Positions 61,764 through 64,000 of a stretch of 64,000 nucleotides of DNA are shown here, piece by piece. This DNA is from Ignavibacteriaceae bacterium. Lineage in GTDB: Bacteria; Bacteroidota; Ignavibacteria; Ignavibacteriales; Ignavibacteriaceae. Position 1 is the stretch's first letter. Each line of letters opens with the position of its first letter. The DNA lies in NCBI GenBank assembly GCA_013388525.1, contig JACAFA010000241.1, positions 1 through 64,000 of the forward strand. Reading direction: 5' to 3'. The notes under the pieces are model-generated. The model saw nothing but the letters and a program-made list of their open reading frames with translations, was not told the DNA's origin and did no database searches. Position numbers and translations under genes: made by a program.

Positions 61764-62436
61764 TATTTTATCAGCCGTGCCGGATTTGCTTGAAAGTCCC
61801 TTGCATACAAGCATAATAAAGCGTGCGCAGGATAAAGGAAAGCTTAGTTTGTTTGTTCATAATCTGCGTGACTATACGCATGACAAACATAAGCAGATTG
61901 ATGATAAACCGTTCGGCGGAGGTCCGGGGATGGTGCTAAAACCGGAACCGTTTTTTGAATGTATTGAATCTTTACAGTCAGAGCGGATTTATGATCACAT
62001 AATCTTCACAACTCCTAAAGGAAAAATATTCAACCAGAAGATTGCAAATGATCTTTCGTTATCAAATAATCTGCTTGTAATAGCAGGACATTATAAAGAA
62101 ATTGATGATCGTGTAAGACAAAAATTTGCAACAGACGAAATTTCAATAGGGAATTTTGTTCTTACAGGAGGCGAACTTCCGGCATTAATTATTATTGATG
62201 CAGTGGTAAGATTAATTCCGGGTGTTCTTAATGACAGCGAAGCAGCACTCGATGATTCTTTCCAGGATGGTGAAATAGTTGAAGCGCCTTATTTTACCAG
62301 ACCTGCAGAGTACAGAGGAATGAAAGTTCCTGAAGTTCTTCTTTCTGGCAATGAAAAAGAAATTAAAAAATGGAAAGAGGAACAATCAAAAATTTTAACA
62401 GAAAAATGGCGTGAAATTAATTCAGTCAAAGGTTAG
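61753..62436 (+). CDS. trmD: tRNA (guanine-37-N1)-methyltransferase
   Basis: TrmD uses SAM to make m1G37 next to the anticodon, which prevents frameshifting. The 227-residue SPOUT (trefoil-knot) enzyme shows the DILSAVPDLLESPL start, the DDKPFGGGPGMVLKPEP motif, the knot region IAGHYKEIDDRVRQ, the SIGNFVLTGGELPALII segment and a YTRP-like site (PYFTRPAEYRGMKVPEVLLSG). Its ATG lies inside rimM, so the two are translationally coupled. Confidence 0.97.
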   Translation: MRIDILSAVPDLLESPLHTSIIKRAQDKGKLSLFVHNLRDYTHDKHKQIDDKPFGGGPGMVLKPEPFFECIESLQSERIYDHIIFTTPKGKIFNQKIANDLSLSNNLLVIAGHYKEIDDRVRQKFATDEISIGNFVLTGGELPALIIIDAVVRLIPGVLNDSEAALDDSFQDGEIVEAPYFTRPAEYRGMKVPEVLLSGNEKEIKKWKEEQSKILTEKWREINSVKG

Positions 62437-62467
62437 TAAAACCCTGACTTAAAAGAAGGAGTAAATT

Positions 62468-62815
62468 ATGGACAAAGTAAATAGTGTGTTAAAAGAAAAA
62501 CCCCGTACAGATCTGCCTGAATTCAGAGCAGGTGATCATATAAAAGTATATGTGAGTATTATCGAAGGTGACAAAGAAAGAATTCAGCCTTTTGAAGGCG
62601 ATGTTATAAGCGTTCGCGGTAACGGGATTAACAAATCTTTTACAGTAAGAAAAATTGCAAGCGGTGTTGGTGTTGAAAGAATTTTCCGGTTCAATTCACC
62701 GAAGATTTCTAAAATTGAAATTTTAAAGAAAGGCAATGTTAGAAGAGCCAAACTTTATTATTTGCGTAATCTTTCAGGCAAAGCTGCACGCATTAAAGAT
62801 ATAAAAACTCAATAA
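62468..62815 (+). CDS. rplS: 50S ribosomal protein L19
   Basis: L19, 115 residues, at the 30S-50S interface. The family pattern is complete: [46 protein letters not shown] and the basic [18 protein letters not shown] tail. A strong AGAAGGAG site precedes ATG. It is the last gene of the rpsP-khpA-rimM-trmD-rplS run and is followed by a strong terminator. Confidence 0.98.
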   Translation: MDKVNSVLKEKPRTDLPEFRAGDHIKVYVSIIEGDKERIQPFEGDVISVRGNGINKSFTVRKIASGVGVERIFRFNSPKISKIEILKKGNVRRAKLYYLRNLSGKAARIKDIKTQ

Positions 62816-62823
62816 TTTAATTC

Positions 62824-62844
62824 GCCGCCGCAGGGCGGCTTTTT
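62824..62844 (+). terminator. Intrinsic terminator after rplS
   Basis: A GC-rich stem (GCCGCC at 62824-62829, GGCGGC at 62834-62839) with a GCAG loop is followed by TTTTT. The T-run ends one base before the next start codon. Confidence 0.9.
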
Positions 62845-62845
62845 A

Positions 62846-63607
62846 ATGAAAACAAAATTCTATCTTCCCAAAAATATTTTTTCAAATATCCTTTTATCGG
62901 AAATAGAAGATAAATCTTCAATTGAAACGGGATTTGTTCCATCTGCTTTAATTGTGAAAAAACTGAATGAAGAACATAATGCAGTAGGGCTTATTCCAAC
63001 GATGGATATTATTGCGAATAAGGATATTTTTGTTTCATCCGATATCGGAATGTCATTTAACGCATTGCTCTCTAATTCCTACATTCATTTCAAAGAAGAA
63101 CAGGAAACTATTGATGAACTGCTGCTTAAAGGTGATGCGACTTCCAATGAAGTAATCCTTAGTAAAATTTTATTTAAAGAATTTTATGATGTTGAAATCA
63201 AAACAACTTTGTTGAGCAGGGAACTAACAGACTTTAATGATAATATTCTGATTATTGGTGATGAAAATTATGAAAAGGAATTATTTCTTAATGGATTGAG
63301 TTTCGCCGAAGAAATTATTGAGCTTATAAGTGCACCATATGTGAACTTTGTATTAGCTTCTAATTCGGATTCTGCTTTAAAAAATTTTAGTTTAGAATAT
63401 AAAGACAACTTTACAAAAGGGCATGCAGATAATTTTGATGATTTGTTCCCGGATTTTCCGCAGACATCCCTTGATTTTCTTTCCGTTAATATCCAGCATC
63501 TTATTTTTGATTTTGAAGAACAGGATAGGGAAGGCATAATGCAATTACTTCAAATGCCTTATTACCACGGACTTATCAAAGATATTATTGATGTGAAGTT
63601 TGTGTGA
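62846..63607 (+). CDS. Conserved hypothetical protein, possibly a divergent MqnA-like fold
   Basis: A 253-residue soluble protein without signal peptide. Its pattern (VPSALIVKKLNEEHNAVGLIPTMDII at about 30-55, SSDIGMSFNALLSNSYIHF at about 64-82, DATSNEVILSKILFKEFYDVE at about 94-114) resembles the periplasmic-binding fold of the menaquinone-pathway proteins MqnA/MqnD, but conservation is low and catalysis cannot be claimed. ATG lies one base after the rplS terminator T-run with no Shine-Dalgarno site, so expression depends on read-through or a leaderless transcript. It converges on the partial gene at the right edge. Confidence 0.65.
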   Translation: MKTKFYLPKNIFSNILLSEIEDKSSIETGFVPSALIVKKLNEEHNAVGLIPTMDIIANKDIFVSSDIGMSFNALLSNSYIHFKEEQETIDELLLKGDATSNEVILSKILFKEFYDVEIKTTLLSRELTDFNDNILIIGDENYEKELFLNGLSFAEEIIELISAPYVNFVLASNSDSALKNFSLEYKDNFTKGHADNFDDLFPDFPQTSLDFLSVNIQHLIFDFEEQDREGIMQLLQMPYYHGLIKDIIDVKFV

Positions 63608-63615
63608 TAATATTT

Positions 63616-63636
63616 GGGCGATTCAGAGAATCGCCC
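63616..63636. repeat. REP-like palindrome between convergent genes
   Basis: GGGCGATTC (63616-63624) and GAATCGCCC (63628-63636) form a perfect 9-bp stem around AGA, followed by TACA. Neither strand has a U-tract. The GGGCGATTC...GAATCGCCC(C)TAC form is familiar from dispersed intergenic palindromes in many bacteria, and its GC content stands out against the AT-rich surroundings. Confidence 0.6.
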
Positions 63637-63646
63637 TACAATAAAA

Positions 63647-64000
63647 CTAAATCTCTACGTGACTTACACTAATTACATTCGGGTTTTCACTCATCTTCTT
63701 TAGCATATCGGCAGTTGCAGCGTTCTTTAATTTCATTGTGCAGCTTGCAGCAATTCCACCCTCAAAAATTACGTTTTCAATTTCTTCGACATTTATATCA
63801 CCTTCTCTGAGCAAGTCAAGAACACTGGCAAGAACACCGGGTTTGTCATAATGTTTAACAACGAGCTGATATTGTGCATCTGTTATTTTCGCTCTGTTAA
63901 CCCAATGATCAATTACTCCGCTGTGAATATAGTGGTTGATTATATTTATTGTTTCCTGCGCAACTGCATCCTGTGCCTGCTCGGTAGAAGCTCCTATATG
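63647..64000 (-). CDS. C-terminal part of a second D-3-phosphoglycerate dehydrogenase family protein (partial)
   Basis: The minus strand is open from the right edge to a TAG at 63649-63647, giving 117 residues. They begin exactly at the catalytic-histidine motif (HIGASTEQAQDAVAQETI) of 2-hydroxyacid dehydrogenases. A C-terminal ACT domain follows directly (VVKHYDKPGVLASVLDLLREGDINVEEIE, ending SHVEI), with no intervening domain. It is therefore a different enzyme from the 527-residue SerA at 36877. Its N-terminal catalytic and NAD-binding parts lie beyond the window. Confidence 0.92.
   Translation of the reverse strand, partial: HIGASTEQAQDAVAQETINIINHYIHSGVIDHWVNRAKITDAQYQLVVKHYDKPGVLASVLDLLREGDINVEEIENVIFEGGIAASCTMKLKNAATADMLKKMSENPNVISVSHVEI

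Noticed and set aside
1..64000. CRISPR arrays, rRNA, tRNA, integrases or transposases.
   Set aside because: I saw no regularly spaced repeats, no rRNA or tRNA-like sequence, and no transposase or integrase motifs in any credible frame.

Overview
The window looks like an AT-rich chromosome segment from the Bacteroidota/Ignavibacteria side of the FCB group, probably Ignavibacteriales-like. The clues are type IX secretion (T9SS) C-terminal sorting domains, a PorV/PorQ-like outer-membrane protein, a GWxTD protein, a bactofilin beside an M23 peptidase, AtpZ at the head of an ATP synthase cluster without beta and epsilon genes, frequent TTG/GTG starts and weak Shine-Dalgarno sites. This placement is inferred from gene content only. 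There are no rRNA, tRNA, CRISPR or complete insertion-sequence features.

Layout. 1-3.5 kb: the end of rarA converges on a leftward group (unknown 82-aa protein, DUF3098-like membrane protein, EutN/CcmL-type microcompartment vertex protein, dprA). Two structured RNA elements lie in this group: a long leader with a terminator-like hairpin before the 82-aa gene, and a compact promoter-hairpin-hairpin-terminator unit before the DUF3098-like gene. 3.7-3.9 kb: an orphan T9SS sorting-domain remnant carrying a palindromic insert. 4.1-27.8 kb: a large surface-polysaccharide region with a Wzz-like chain-length protein, a Wzy-like polymerase, two flippases, about ten glycosyltransferases, a B12-binding radical SAM enzyme, a methyltransferase, two complete priming phosphoglycosyltransferases, a polyprenyl-phosphate hexose synthase and a glycosyltransferase fused to a catalytically gutted priming-enzyme domain. 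No nucleotide-sugar synthesis genes are present, so precursors must be made elsewhere.

27.8-38.5 kb: housekeeping genes (accA, a thioesterase, nadC, a third flippase, dut, dnaE, an enoyl-ACP-reductase-like SDR, trxA, serA). 38.7-49.8 kb: an envelope/secretion block with a T9SS-sorted sialidase-fold protein, a TonB-dependent-receptor-like barrel, a 1203-residue T9SS-type protein, a PorV-like protein and a GWxTD protein. 49.9-54 kb: a lipid A-type acyltransferase, a heptosyltransferase, a threonylcarbamoyl-AMP synthase, an M23 peptidase and a bactofilin, leading directly into atpZ-atpI-like-atpBEFHAG (to 59.0 kb). 59.1-62.8 kb: ffh, rpsP, khpA, rimM, trmD, rplS. The window closes with a divergent MqnA-like protein and, convergent to it, the C-terminal ACT-domain end of a second phosphoglycerate dehydrogenase.

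The best candidates for something undescribed are the two RNA elements at 2.9-3.5 kb, the orphan microcompartment vertex gene beside dprA, and the glycosyltransferase/pseudo-priming-enzyme fusion at 25.8-27.8 kb.
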